Source: an uncultured Clostridia bacterium (GTDB lineage: Bacteria > Bacillota > Clostridia > Oscillospirales > Acutalibacteraceae). From it: a DNA stretch of 64,000 bases. Below the pieces are notes generated by a model, which ran no database searches, had not been told where the DNA came from, and saw nothing but the letters and a program-made list of their open reading frames with translations. Numbering within the stretch: the stretch's first letter is position 1; every line of letters begins with the position of its first letter. The translations under genes and the position numbers were made by a program. Shown here piece by piece: positions 36,746 through 45,748 of this stretch. The stretch is taken from assembly GCA_937898625.1 (NCBI GenBank), contig CALEJF010000003.1, positions 1 to 64,000 on the forward strand. Direction: 5' to 3'.

Positions 36746-37648
36746 TTATATTTTTACAGATATTTTATCTTCTTTTTTGTCAAAGAATGATGTAAAATTG
36801 ATTATGAATAAAAGAGCATAAGCAACCCACATAGGCAGGTTTTCAATAAATGCACTCTTACCGACTGTTACTAAAAGCACAAGCATTAATGTAAGGACTG
36901 CAATAAAAAATATAGTTGCAATTATGTATTTCTTATCTTTTTGTTTACATTTATGAAATAAGAAGATAATTACACCAGCGGCACCTAAAAATGCAAATAT
37001 AAGAGCAGTTGCCCAATGACCTAAACAACGGGCAGTCATTACAAGGTCAAGACCGGCAGAAGGAACATTGATTGTTACAAAAATTGACGCACATCCAAGA
37101 GATGTTACAATAACACCTGCTTTACCTTGATAATTATTTTTACGATACATATAGAGGGTATTTGTAAAAATAGAAAGAGAAGCCAGAACACCCCATGCTT
37201 TGAATTCCCAAGGATAACGAAGTCCCAACATGCTTGCAGTAACATCTGTTAAAATATTGCCGAATTGGTGTGGAAAATCTAAAAAACCATACCATGTAAT
37301 AAAAACAAAACCCGCAATAAGATTTGCAACACAGAAAATAGTTGTTGGTTTACCTAACTTTTCTGCAAAGAGGATTTTTCTTATAAATAAACCATATAGG
37401 AAAAGTAAAACAGTTGAGCCTATTACCCAAAGCCAAAAAACAGTTGCGTTTGCATATAATGGTTCATAAAGCATACCGTCAAATTTTGCAATAAATTGGT
37501 CTGCAGGTAAAAGCATATCTGCTTTCGTAGGAATAATATATGGATATTGGTCCCAACTCATAAAAATAGACATCCATAAACCATAAACAATGGCTATAAT
37601 TCCCCACATAACGGAATAGATTTTCATCAGTTTTTTATTATCTGTCAT
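36746..37648 (-). CDS. Eight-TM membrane protein of unknown function
   Basis: 300 residues with about eight hydrophobic segments. It opens MTDNKKLMKIYSVMWGIIAI. A loop between segments 1 and 2 is soluble (SWDQYPYIIPTKADMLLPADQ). Polar residues in helices (WYGFLDFPHQFGN) might form a ligand pocket. I do not recognise the family. It is the first gene of a two-gene leftward unit with the DUF4345-like protein. Confidence 0.6.
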   Translation of the reverse strand: MTDNKKLMKIYSVMWGIIAIVYGLWMSIFMSWDQYPYIIPTKADMLLPADQFIAKFDGMLYEPLYANATVFWLWVIGSTVLLFLYGLFIRKILFAEKLGKPTTIFCVANLIAGFVFITWYGFLDFPHQFGNILTDVTASMLGLRYPWEFKAWGVLASLSIFTNTLYMYRKNNYQGKAGVIVTSLGCASIFVTINVPSAGLDLVMTARCLGHWATALIFAFLGAAGVIIFLFHKCKQKDKKYIIATIFFIAVLTLMLVLLVTVGKSAFIENLPMWVAYALLFIINFTSFFDKKEDKISVKI

Positions 37649-37702
37649 ATCAATCCCTCCATAAAATTAATTTTATCACGAAACAGGTATAAAAGCAACA
37701 AA

Positions 37703-37728
37703 AAAGACATCCAAACACGGATGTCTTT
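37703..37728 (-). terminator. Terminator of the radical SAM peptide operon
   Basis: AAAGACATCC/GGATGTCTTT with a 6-nt loop, then TTTTGTTGC on the minus strand. The stop codon of the HPr-kinase-like gene lies in the stem. Confidence 0.85.
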
Positions 37729-38521
37729 ACTTATCAAAAATTGCTTTTTCTGTAATGTTTATTGCCTCTTCTTCAAGATTACATTCCAACAACCAGATTG
37801 GAGTTTTTTCAAGTAAGAGATTCAATGAAGAAAGTAGATGATGCATACAATCTTCACTCCAACGAGGCATAAACACATGGGGTAAAAATAGTTGAGTTGC
37901 TTCAATGTCGTTTAATTTTCGAATTCTATTATTTTCGCTTTGTAAAAGAACAACTATGCCCTTTAGTTCGGATTTATGGTTGAGTCCGTATTGGGATGAA
38001 CCTTTCCACGGTGAGCCATAGGCAAAAAACTTATCACCAATAAGACGAACAAAGACTTTATCGCCATTAACAACTGTTGCATTACGATATTTTTTCCATA
38101 ACTCTGCCTGTGTTGTTTTTCCAATACCGGAAGGGCCGGTAAAAATAATTCCATTACCATTGTAATCAATAAATGATGCGTGAAGAAGCAAGGTGTTCAT
38201 TGAGCAAAGGCGGGAGTAAACAGCAGTTACAACTAGCTCATTACTATATTCTCCGTTCATTCCCCTGCAAATTTCAACCTGCGACCAATCCTCATTTGCA
38301 AACATCATAGAAGTGGGATTCTCACGATTACGGAAGAATTGACTGTATTTATTGTTGGGATATTCAACACCGTAGGAAAAGCCGGATATTTCCTGAAAAT
38401 CACAAATATTAATTTTTTGTATAGGAGTAAGACTTTCTGCCGTATAAAAGTCCTTATAAAATTCTTCCTCATTCTTTGAGGTTATCTCGAAAGGAGAGTC
38501 AACAAAAATATAGTTTTTCAT
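37727..38521 (-). CDS. HPr-kinase-like protein of a radical SAM peptide cluster
   Basis: 264 residues. Walker A TGPSGIGKTT lies at 128-137, preceded by LLLHASFIDYNGNGIIF, the lead-in seen in HPr kinase/phosphorylase and its biosynthetic relatives. A distal GSPWKGS and a C-terminal PIWLLECNLEEEA complete the family look. It is not the true HprK: the N-terminal regulatory domain is absent and replaced by ~110 unrelated residues. Relatives occur in RiPP loci (for example with PqqD-like proteins), where some phosphorylate peptides. The ATG directly follows the stop of the peptide gene (0 bp), so translation is coupled. Inferred role: phosphorylates the peptide or controls its processing. Confidence 0.8.
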   Translation of the reverse strand: MKNYIFVDSPFEITSKNEEEFYKDFYTAESLTPIQKINICDFQEISGFSYGVEYPNNKYSQFFRNRENPTSMMFANEDWSQVEICRGMNGEYSNELVVTAVYSRLCSMNTLLLHASFIDYNGNGIIFTGPSGIGKTTQAELWKKYRNATVVNGDKVFVRLIGDKFFAYGSPWKGSSQYGLNHKSELKGIVVLLQSENNRIRKLNDIEATQLFLPHVFMPRWSEDCMHHLLSSLNLLLEKTPIWLLECNLEEEAINITEKAIFDK

Positions 38522-38794
38522 TTAGACAAGTTGTAAGCAGCCGATTGGGGCATTAACCTTTTGCATATCCATAAAGTATTCAACGAAAGAGGCACTACTA
38601 CCAACGGAGTTTGGTGCAACATCAACACCGCCTGTGTACCAATCACGGCAAGGGGTTTTGGAGTGGGAGAAAAGAATAGTCATAGCACCAGATATCTGGT
38701 CGCCACCAAGGTCGCCAGGAATAGAGGACGCAATATTTTCGTCAAACTTGATAGAATATAAATATGATTTAGGTGGGATATATTCTTTTTTCAT
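38522..38794 (-). CDS. 90-residue candidate RiPP precursor peptide
   Basis: It starts MKKEYIPPKSYLYSIKFDEN, a leader-like K-E-Y-x-x-P opening shared with the 42-residue peptide at 1511-1639. The rest is rich in Gly, Ser, Thr, Val, Asp and aromatics, with only two Cys (49 and 86), an isolated SKTPCRDWYTGG around 45-56 and a hydrophobic end (PIGCLQLV). No signal peptide or double-Gly cleavage site is obvious. GGAGG lies 7 nt before the ATG. It overlaps the radical SAM gene by 4 bp and abuts the HPr-kinase-like gene. Precursor status is inferred from size, position and leader. Confidence 0.75.
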   Translation of the reverse strand: MKKEYIPPKSYLYSIKFDENIASSIPGDLGGDQISGAMTILFSHSKTPCRDWYTGGVDVAPNSVGSSASFVEYFMDMQKVNAPIGCLQLV

Positions 38795-39852
38795 CTTCCT
38801 GCCTCCTTTAGTTTATTTTGGTATATCAGGTAAAGTGTTTTTGCTGTATTACAAACGGAATCTGAAATCTTTTCTGCGTTTCCACTTTCACCACACAGCA
38901 TTCCGGGACATCTTTGACAGAATTCGCTGTATTTACAAGATTCACATTCCTCTGGATTTTTCAAATTATCAAGTTTTTCATTTAATTCTTTCCAAGCATT
39001 TTCAAGACCGTTATTAACTGATGCAAAAGGGCCATTCATAAATGCACATAGTTGCAGATGACCATTCCAAGTTAACCAAAAAGAACTGCGATAACTTGAA
39101 CACCAGGAAAAAGGTGATTCGGGATTTTTGAATTTGTGTTTTTCTAATTGTTCCAAAGAAAGATTTTCAGCAAATTCGTCAAAATCAAATCTTGAGGTTT
39201 CAGCAGTGTTAACACTGCCACGAGCAGATTTAACAACTGATATTGTATGATGAAAACGAACTCCCCAATTTTTTGCAATTTCGTACATTTCTTTTAAATC
39301 ATCTGCATTTTCTCTGACAATTGTAGCAGTAAGAGTAAGGGGAACTCGATTTTCCTTTAATAGTTTAACAGCATTTTCTATTTTTGTAAAGCCGATATTT
39401 GTATTGCAAACTTTTTTGTAAGTTTCGTTACTTGCTCCGTAAAGAGTGAGCTTAATGGAATAGGGCATACCATATTCCTTAAATTTTTCAATGGCGGATT
39501 CGTCAATTAACGAACCATTTGAAAGAATAGAGATAAGAAAACCCATTTCGTTGAGTTCTTTATATATTTTCCAAAAGTCTGGTCGTGATAAAGGTTCTCC
39601 ACCGGTTAAGGTGAGATACAATGTTCCCATATCCTTTGCTTCACGGGCAAGATTGAGAATTTCATCTTTTGTAAGCAAATTACCCTGCTTTTTAGCTTGT
39701 TCAGGAGTAAGACGAACATAGCACATTACGCAGTTGAAATTGCAAAAGGGTGTAAGTTCAATTGTTGCAGAAACAGGAATTTTGTGTTCTTTTGCATATT
39801 TTCCGATTGTGTATGGGAAAACATTTTCAAAAGGAATTTCACAACTTATCAT
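38791..39852 (-). CDS. Radical SAM/SPASM peptide-modifying enzyme
   Basis: 353 residues. The radical SAM cluster motif CNFNCVMC (C37, C41, C44) sits in TIELTPFCNFNCVMCYVRL; GGEP is at 84-87. The C-terminal SPASM domain holds eight Cys (251, 269, 303, 306, 312, 315, 320, 334), enough for two auxiliary Fe-S clusters. SPASM enzymes make thioether, C-C or C-O crosslinks or epimerise residues in peptides. It overlaps the PqqD-like gene and the peptide gene by 4 bp each (ATGA), as in dedicated RiPP loci. Which residues it modifies is not predictable from sequence. Confidence 0.92.
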   Translation of the reverse strand: MISCEIPFENVFPYTIGKYAKEHKIPVSATIELTPFCNFNCVMCYVRLTPEQAKKQGNLLTKDEILNLAREAKDMGTLYLTLTGGEPLSRPDFWKIYKELNEMGFLISILSNGSLIDESAIEKFKEYGMPYSIKLTLYGASNETYKKVCNTNIGFTKIENAVKLLKENRVPLTLTATIVRENADDLKEMYEIAKNWGVRFHHTISVVKSARGSVNTAETSRFDFDEFAENLSLEQLEKHKFKNPESPFSWCSSYRSSFWLTWNGHLQLCAFMNGPFASVNNGLENAWKELNEKLDNLKNPEECESCKYSEFCQRCPGMLCGESGNAEKISDSVCNTAKTLYLIYQNKLKEAGR

Positions 39853-40118
39853 TCTTCCAATGCTCCTTGTTCATAAAGACCTTTAATGAAGTCGTCTAAA
39901 TCAGAAACGATGGTAACTCTATCAATTTCATATTCATTAAGTAAGATATTTATAAGTGCTTCTTTTTCTGTACCTTTTTCCAATTCTTCCCAGAGTAATG
40001 CACCGCTATCGCTTAATGCAATAACACCGTGAATGTCACTTGTGCGTTGACCGATAGGTACGGCAACAGTTTGTGTACCGATTTTTCGCAACACAAAACC
40101 GCTTTTAACCTTCAGCAT
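39849..40118 (-). CDS. PqqD-like RiPP recognition element (RRE) protein
   Basis: 89 residues. The winged-helix RRE of the PqqD family is recognisable from LRKIGTQTVAVPIGQ, the GVIALSDSGALLWEELEKGT core and the LLNEYEI...VSDLDDFIKGL helices. PqqD-type proteins hold the precursor leader for the radical SAM enzyme. It overlaps the ABC-exporter gene by 14 bp and the radical SAM gene by 4 bp, implying fixed stoichiometry. Confidence 0.9.
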   Translation of the reverse strand: MLKVKSGFVLRKIGTQTVAVPIGQRTSDIHGVIALSDSGALLWEELEKGTEKEALINILLNEYEIDRVTIVSDLDDFIKGLYEQGALEE

Positions 40119-41853
40119 TTAAAAGCATCTCCTTTTCTGTGCTTGAAAGTTCTTCAAAAGAACCATCTTCTCCAAGCCTGAAAATTCGTGAACAGTATTT
40201 TAACATACTTGGACGATGAGTTGTTAATACACAAATCTGATTGGGATTGATTTTCATAATGTTCTCAAGAACCTGATTTTCAGTTTCTACATCAAGGGAA
40301 GAAGTGGCTTCATCCATAAGTAATACAGGAGAATTCCTTAAAAGAGCACGGGCAATAGAAATTCTTTGTGCTTGACCTTCGGAAAGATTGTTGTTTCTCT
40401 CACCGATTATTGCGTTAAGCTTTTCGGGCAATTTTGAAACAAATCTCCATGCTTCTGCAAGTTTTAATACATTGACAAGTTCTTCATCCGTAGCATCGGG
40501 TTTTACTATTCTTAGATTTTCAGCGACAGTACCGCAAAGAATACTATTGACTTGTAAAACATAGGAACAAAGTCGTCGGGTACTCATTGTCGCATTAAGA
40601 GTTTGTTTTTTGTTTGAAAATACTATTTCACCCTCAATAGGTGTTACAAGCCCGAGGATAAGTCGTAGCATTGTTGTTTTACCTTCTCCTGAAGGACCAA
40701 TTATACCAATAGTTTCTCCGGATTTAATATTGAAATTTACATTTTTAACTACTAATTCAGTAGAGTTCTTATATGTAAAGCAAACATTTTTTGCAGAAAT
40801 TTCTATTGCATTATCCTTTGATTCTTCTAACATCTCTATTGCTTTTTCAGCATCAAAATCATTTTCTTCACAAAGGTTGCAAAGCTCCATCATTCGCCCT
40901 GCGGAAGTTGCAGTCGAAACGAGGCTGGGCCCTAAAGATGCTAAGGAATTAAAAGAATTTGTAAGGGTTGTTGAAAGTTGAAGGAAGAGAGTCATAGTAC
41001 CAAAGGTAATTGCACCGTTCCAAAGTCTCCACACTCCCCAGCCATAACAAGAATATGAAACAAGAATGCCAATCAAACCCATGAACATTGTTGTAAGAAT
41101 AGAAAATTTTTCTTGCTCCAGTCTGGCGTCGCGATATTGATTTAGAAGTATTTTAAATTTTTCTGAAAAATCTTTTGTAAGTCCAAAGGCTTTAATCATT
41201 TGGATGTTTTGAATTGCTTCTTCACATTCTGAAATGATTTTACCACTCATATCACGGGCTTTTTCGTTGTATTTCCTTATCTTTTTTAACATATATTTTG
41301 ATGTTAACATAAGAATAGGAGCACCCAAGATAGCGATAAATGTCATGGTATGGTCGAAGTAAAAAACAATTAGTGCAGAACCCAAAAACTGAGTAAGTCT
41401 TGAAAAAATTGCAGGTAAGATGTTTACTATACCGGAAGAAACCATACCTATATCATATTCAATTCTGTTAATCAAATCTCCGGAACGATATTTGCTGATA
41501 TCTTCCCAATTTGTATATATAACTCGCTCAAAAAAATCTGAACGGATTTCTTTGTTGACTCTTGTTCCCACACGGGAGGTAATAATAGAACTGACTGCCT
41601 GAAAGACAATTTGTAACACGGCAAGGCCGATTACCAATGATGCAGTTTCTGCGATTTCTGCTTTGTTGTGACTAACAACAACATCAATAAGGAATTTGGA
41701 TGCAACACTAGACCCCAAACCCATTACAATAGCAACAACGCCAATAAGAATATATATAACTATACCCCACCAATAGGTACGTATATATTTCATCAGCCAC
41801 TGCCATTCTTTGATAACTGTTATTAAGGTTTTTTTGAAATCACTTTTTTTCAT
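40105..41853 (-). CDS. ABC exporter (TMD-NBD fusion) of the peptide cluster
   Basis: 582 residues. Six-segment type IV exporter membrane domain at ~20-315, then an ATPase with Walker A GPSGEGKTT, signature LSEGQAQRISIARAL (LSEGQ instead of LSGGQ), Walker B VLLMDEATSSLD and the H-loop TTHRPS. There is no N-terminal C39 peptidase, so leader removal, if any, needs another protease. It lies 15 bp after a Wzz/BY-kinase gene and overlaps the PqqD-like gene, so probable substrate is the modified 90-residue peptide. Confidence 0.9.
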   Translation of the reverse strand: MKKSDFKKTLITVIKEWQWLMKYIRTYWWGIVIYILIGVVAIVMGLGSSVASKFLIDVVVSHNKAEIAETASLVIGLAVLQIVFQAVSSIITSRVGTRVNKEIRSDFFERVIYTNWEDISKYRSGDLINRIEYDIGMVSSGIVNILPAIFSRLTQFLGSALIVFYFDHTMTFIAILGAPILMLTSKYMLKKIRKYNEKARDMSGKIISECEEAIQNIQMIKAFGLTKDFSEKFKILLNQYRDARLEQEKFSILTTMFMGLIGILVSYSCYGWGVWRLWNGAITFGTMTLFLQLSTTLTNSFNSLASLGPSLVSTATSAGRMMELCNLCEENDFDAEKAIEMLEESKDNAIEISAKNVCFTYKNSTELVVKNVNFNIKSGETIGIIGPSGEGKTTMLRLILGLVTPIEGEIVFSNKKQTLNATMSTRRLCSYVLQVNSILCGTVAENLRIVKPDATDEELVNVLKLAEAWRFVSKLPEKLNAIIGERNNNLSEGQAQRISIARALLRNSPVLLMDEATSSLDVETENQVLENIMKINPNQICVLTTHRPSMLKYCSRIFRLGEDGSFEELSSTEKEMLLNAEG

Positions 41854-41867
41854 AATATCTTTCGACC

Positions 41868-43352
41868 TTAAAATCTATTTTTACCATAACCGTATTTATA
41901 GCCATAGCCATAACCATACTTTTTATATCCATATCGGCTGTATGCATATCCGTAGCCGCCATAGTAATAGCCATATCCAATAATACCTGAAGCGGCACAA
42001 TTCAATACACAACCAAGGATATTTGCATTGACAGACTGCAAACTGTCAATAGCATACTTGATTCTTGTTGTTCTGACTGTATCCTGTTTAACAACAAGAA
42101 TAGTGGTATCAGCGACGCCTGCAATAGTAATAGGGTCAGAAACAAGGGCACAGGGAGGCGCATCAATAATTATGTAGTCGTATTTTTGTTTAAGAATATT
42201 CAAAGTTTTTTCCAGATATTCTGTATTAATAACTTTCCACATATCCTCTTCAGATGTAGTAAAGGTAAGAACATCTATTCCTAATTCTTTGATGCCCTTG
42301 ATTTGTGATAAGGTGTCCAAAGGCTCTTTGTCATACTTTTCATATTTTTTCAAGGAAGCATCAACACTTGGATTTCTTATATCAGCATCAACAATAATAA
42401 CTCGTTTTTCCATTTTAGCCAAAGCTATTGCAAGGTTGAGAGTAACTGTTGTTTTACCTTCATCCGGACTTGCACTTGTACAGAGAATTGCTTTTGTTTT
42501 TTCGTCAATATCGTTGATAAGAGAGTTTCGCAATTGCCTTACCGTTTCAACAAATGAATCGTTAATTAAGGGGTTAACAAGGAGAATTGAACGGTCAATT
42601 TCCTTGTTGTGCTTTCTAAATGTAACCTTAGGTAAAACACCAAGGCAATTTTGGTTGATTTTTTCTTTGATGTCTTTCTTTGTTCTTACTGTGTCACGAG
42701 CAAAAACATAGAGCGCGATTATTCCACAGCTCAGCACTACACCTGCTGCAAAACCGATAACGGCATATTTTAAAGTTCCTCTGCTGTTAGATGGTGCTTC
42801 AGGGAATATCGGCTCGGAAATCATAACGAGTTTTGATGAACCAATTACATATTCTGCAATAGTAGGATAGTTTTTCATAGCAGAAACAAGAGTGTCATAA
42901 GTCTTTTGAGGGTCTCTGCCAACGGTTTTCATTGTAAACAGGTTTGTTCCTTCAACAGATGTTGCAGAAATTGTAGCGGGCATTGAAGAAACGCCCATAT
43001 CCTCACAAATAGCAGTCTGAAGAAGGTTACTTTCTAAAATATATGGGAATGTGCTTGATAATTGTTCGGCATTGGCTCGGTTATAGTAGTATGAATAGGA
43101 TGTGATACCGCTTCCGTTGGCGCTGATATCCTGTGTTTGAACAGTAAATGTTGCAGAAACCGTGTACATAGGTTTAAAACTTATAAAGCTGAAGGCGGTC
43201 ATTGCTATTGTGCATACAACCGTCAACAATATACAAAGCCACCAGAACTTAAGAAATCCACGCCAAATATCGCTGAAATAGATTTCAAAAAGCCCACTAT
43301 TTTCGTCGCCATTTTTTTTATCAAGTTGTGTTGTTAATTCTTTTTCAGCCAT
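41868..43352 (-). CDS. Fused Wzz/BY-kinase with Tyr/Gly-rich tail
   Basis: 494 residues. N-terminal Wzz region with two membrane segments (~35-57 and ~200-222) and an extracellular loop. The cytoplasmic tyrosine kinase has P-loop SASPDEGKTTV, Walker A' IIVDADIRNPS and Walker B YDYIIIDAPP. The last ~36 residues carry 15 Tyr alternating with Gly (e.g. GYGYYYGGYGYAYSRYGYKK), the autophosphorylation cluster. Bacterial tyrosine kinases of this kind control polysaccharide chain length and phosphorylate other proteins. Here no glycosyltransferase or flippase gene is nearby; instead the ABC exporter of the peptide operon follows by 15 bp. Confidence 0.9.
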   Translation of the reverse strand: MAEKELTTQLDKKNGDENSGLFEIYFSDIWRGFLKFWWLCILLTVVCTIAMTAFSFISFKPMYTVSATFTVQTQDISANGSGITSYSYYYNRANAEQLSSTFPYILESNLLQTAICEDMGVSSMPATISATSVEGTNLFTMKTVGRDPQKTYDTLVSAMKNYPTIAEYVIGSSKLVMISEPIFPEAPSNSRGTLKYAVIGFAAGVVLSCGIIALYVFARDTVRTKKDIKEKINQNCLGVLPKVTFRKHNKEIDRSILLVNPLINDSFVETVRQLRNSLINDIDEKTKAILCTSASPDEGKTTVTLNLAIALAKMEKRVIIVDADIRNPSVDASLKKYEKYDKEPLDTLSQIKGIKELGIDVLTFTTSEEDMWKVINTEYLEKTLNILKQKYDYIIIDAPPCALVSDPITIAGVADTTILVVKQDTVRTTRIKYAIDSLQSVNANILGCVLNCAASGIIGYGYYYGGYGYAYSRYGYKKYGYGYGYKYGYGKNRF

Positions 43353-43394
43353 AACACACCACTACCAAATTAATCAAAATTGATTTTAACTTTT

Positions 43395-44813
43395 TTATTT
43401 TTGTGACCGTTGATATTTACCATATCTGCCGGAATAGTTGTTTTCATCAATACCGATTTGTCCAAAGAAAGTAAATTCTTTATGAGCGTCATTGAGAATA
43501 CAACCGGCAAGAAGGTTTTTCTTATCAAGAGTCAGAACTGCATCGTTAATGTCACCTGTTTTTACATAGTCTGCTTTAATTACCATTATTGTTTTATCCG
43601 CAAGATTTGCAATAGATGTCAGGTCTGCAGAAGCAGAAAGAGGCATTGAGTCGATAATGACAAAATCGTAATCTTTAACAAGCTGGTTGAAAACGGTTTT
43701 AACAGAAGGGCGATTAATCCAGTTTGAAAAATCGCTATGTCTTCTTTTATTCAAACCAAGGGATAATCTTCCGTCTTTATATGGAAGCAAACTGTATTGA
43801 CTAAAGGACATATCGCCACGCAAAACATGGACTAAATCCACATAATCTGCATTGATGTCCAAGGTTTTCGAAACGGATGGTTTCATTAAGTCCATATCCA
43901 ATAAAGCAACTCGGTTTCCTTTACGAGCAAGAGTTAACGCAATATTTGTAGAAACTGTTGTTTTTCCTTCGTGAGCAGCAACACTTGTAACAAGAAAGAC
44001 TTTATCGCCTTTTTTCTGATTAAGATACTCTAGTTTTGTTGCAATTTTTTGATAATTTTCAACAAAAGAGAAACTTGCAAAAGCATCTGTAACCAGATGT
44101 TTCTTCTTTTTGCGTTTAAGAAAATCATTAAGTGATGAGTAATCTCTTTCTTGGAGAATTGTTCCGAGAAGAGTCTCACCCACTTTTTTCTCAAAGGATT
44201 TTTCGTCTTTAACAGTGTCTCTTAAAAGAGATATAAAGATAATTCCAAACAAAGTTACTGCCACTGCACAGAGTACAACGATTTTCTTTTGAGGAATAGC
44301 CTTAGAGTTGGAGGGTGCTTTTGGAATTTCAGGAGCTCTTACAACATCAAGAACTGCGTTTGAGAAAATGGTATCTGAAATCTGAGGATAAACATTGAGA
44401 ACTGCCTGAATCTCTTTATATGCTGTTTCAGGGTCATCAGCAGTAACACTCAAATTAATGATGTTAGTGTTTGTAAGCGTTGATGCTTTGAGATTGCCTT
44501 CAAATTTTTCCACCTGAAGATATTCTGCTGCTTTTTCCTTCATAGAAGGTTGTATAAAAACCTCAGAGAAAATTGTAGCCATTTCAGAAGAAGCGGAAAG
44601 ATTGGTATAAGCCTGGTAAGTACCGGTTTTAACTTGAACCATTATAGTTGCCGAACTTGTATAAACAGGTTTATAGGAAATCTGCTCATAAACAAAAACA
44701 GATGAAAAACCAATGATTGCTGCAAGAACCAGTAACCAGAGATTCAATATTATGTCCTTTAGAACGCTGTACCATTCAAAGGTGAAAAAATTTAATACTG
44801 ATTTATTTTTCAT
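43395..44813 (-). CDS. Fused Wzz/BY-kinase, second copy with reduced tail
   Basis: 472 residues with the same plan as its neighbour: Wzz domain between two membrane segments (~27-48, ~180-200), then a kinase domain. The P-loop is SVAAHEGKTTV, A' ALLDMDLMKPS, B FVIIDSMPL. The tail (NNYSGRYGKYQRSQK) has only a few Tyr and lacks the Tyr-Gly run. Two diverged copies could form a mixed complex or split roles. It is 17 bp after the Ig-like protein gene and 42 bp before the other kinase gene. Confidence 0.9.
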   Translation of the reverse strand: MKNKSVLNFFTFEWYSVLKDIILNLWLLVLAAIIGFSSVFVYEQISYKPVYTSSATIMVQVKTGTYQAYTNLSASSEMATIFSEVFIQPSMKEKAAEYLQVEKFEGNLKASTLTNTNIINLSVTADDPETAYKEIQAVLNVYPQISDTIFSNAVLDVVRAPEIPKAPSNSKAIPQKKIVVLCAVAVTLFGIIFISLLRDTVKDEKSFEKKVGETLLGTILQERDYSSLNDFLKRKKKKHLVTDAFASFSFVENYQKIATKLEYLNQKKGDKVFLVTSVAAHEGKTTVSTNIALTLARKGNRVALLDMDLMKPSVSKTLDINADYVDLVHVLRGDMSFSQYSLLPYKDGRLSLGLNKRRHSDFSNWINRPSVKTVFNQLVKDYDFVIIDSMPLSASADLTSIANLADKTIMVIKADYVKTGDINDAVLTLDKKNLLAGCILNDAHKEFTFFGQIGIDENNYSGRYGKYQRSQK

Positions 44814-44830
44814 ATATAAAACCTACCGAA

Positions 44831-45640
44831 TTATTCTTCCACAATAATTGTCATTGTTGCATAACCTTTTCTGCCGTCTACATCCTGGGTTTCGTAGTGT
44901 GCTTCATAGGAGCCGGGTTTTGTGATGTCAAGGTTTGTGTCTATGAGAACGTTAACCGGTTGTTCAAACTTATCAACAGCAGAACGGACATATTTAACCA
45001 AATCTATTTCCTGACCCACTTTGCTGTATATAATGTGTTCGGAAAGGTCAATCTTTGGAGCAGAGAAACTGATATCTTTTATGTAAACGGGAACTTCCAT
45101 ATAGATTGTGTCTCCCATACTGTTTGTAGCCATAAGGGAAACATTGAACATACCAACTTCGTTAGTGTTATAGTCAGTTGCAGTAACAATAACACGGTCA
45201 CTAATGTCCCCGTCAATACAGTCCGTTGCACCAACACAAGACTGAATATTTATTTTTTGACCAAGCCCGAAAATAAGGGATTCCTTTATAACAAAAACAG
45301 GTTCAGTATAATCTGTGAATCGGATTTTTCTTGTTGCTGATGTTGCGTGTTTGTCGTTATCGCAAACAGCATAGGTAACTATTGAAACACCGTGTTCCAC
45401 AAATTTAGAAATAGATTCAACATAAATCTTTGAGGAGATATCGCCATCTTTTGCGTCATAGGCAGTAACACCTTTAAGGAGCTCTTCGTCAGTGACTTTA
45501 ATACTTACATCTATAATTTCCTCATCAATGGTTATTACAGGGTATGTTTTGTCTTGAGTTTTTTCTTTGATGAAAAATACAGCATACAGGCAAACCGACA
45601 AAGCACATAGCACAGAAATGCCGATTCTAAAATACTTCAT
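44831..45640 (-). CDS. Membrane-anchored Ig-like (DUF5011-type) protein
   Basis: 269 residues from ATG 45640, which has GGAGG 9 nt upstream. A short basic start and one membrane segment (~5-23) anchor it, and the rest is outside. Two or three Ig-like repeats follow with the DUF5011 hallmark (VTAYDAKDGDISSKIYVE and CVGATDCIDGDISDRV). Such domains are common in surface proteins that bind polysaccharide or protein. First gene of the operon carrying the kinases and the peptide system. Role inferred: extracellular partner of the Wzz proteins. Confidence 0.8.
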   Translation of the reverse strand: MKYFRIGISVLCALSVCLYAVFFIKEKTQDKTYPVITIDEEIIDVSIKVTDEELLKGVTAYDAKDGDISSKIYVESISKFVEHGVSIVTYAVCDNDKHATSATRKIRFTDYTEPVFVIKESLIFGLGQKINIQSCVGATDCIDGDISDRVIVTATDYNTNEVGMFNVSLMATNSMGDTIYMEVPVYIKDISFSAPKIDLSEHIIYSKVGQEIDLVKYVRSAVDKFEQPVNVLIDTNLDITKPGSYEAHYETQDVDGRKGYATMTIIVEE

Positions 45641-45713
45641 ATCGTTTTGCCTCCTTTTTTCAAGAATTTTGGGCATAGCTATAAGCATACTACACCATAT
45701 TATAATTCATTTT

Positions 45714-45742
45714 ATTCTACACCTTTTTTTTGACTTTTTCAA
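45714..45742 (-). promoter_or_regulatory. Sigma-A promoter of the kinase/RiPP operon
   Basis: Minus strand -35 TTGAAA (45742-45737), 17-bp spacer, -10 TAGAAT (45719-45714). The only good promoter seen upstream of the eight-gene unit. Confidence 0.75.
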
Positions 45743-45748
45743 CATGTT

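Noticed and set aside
41880..41965. Tandem DNA repeats with ATATCCATA/CCATAGCC words
   Set aside because: They are the codons of the Tyr/Gly tail of the BY-kinase, not a separate element.
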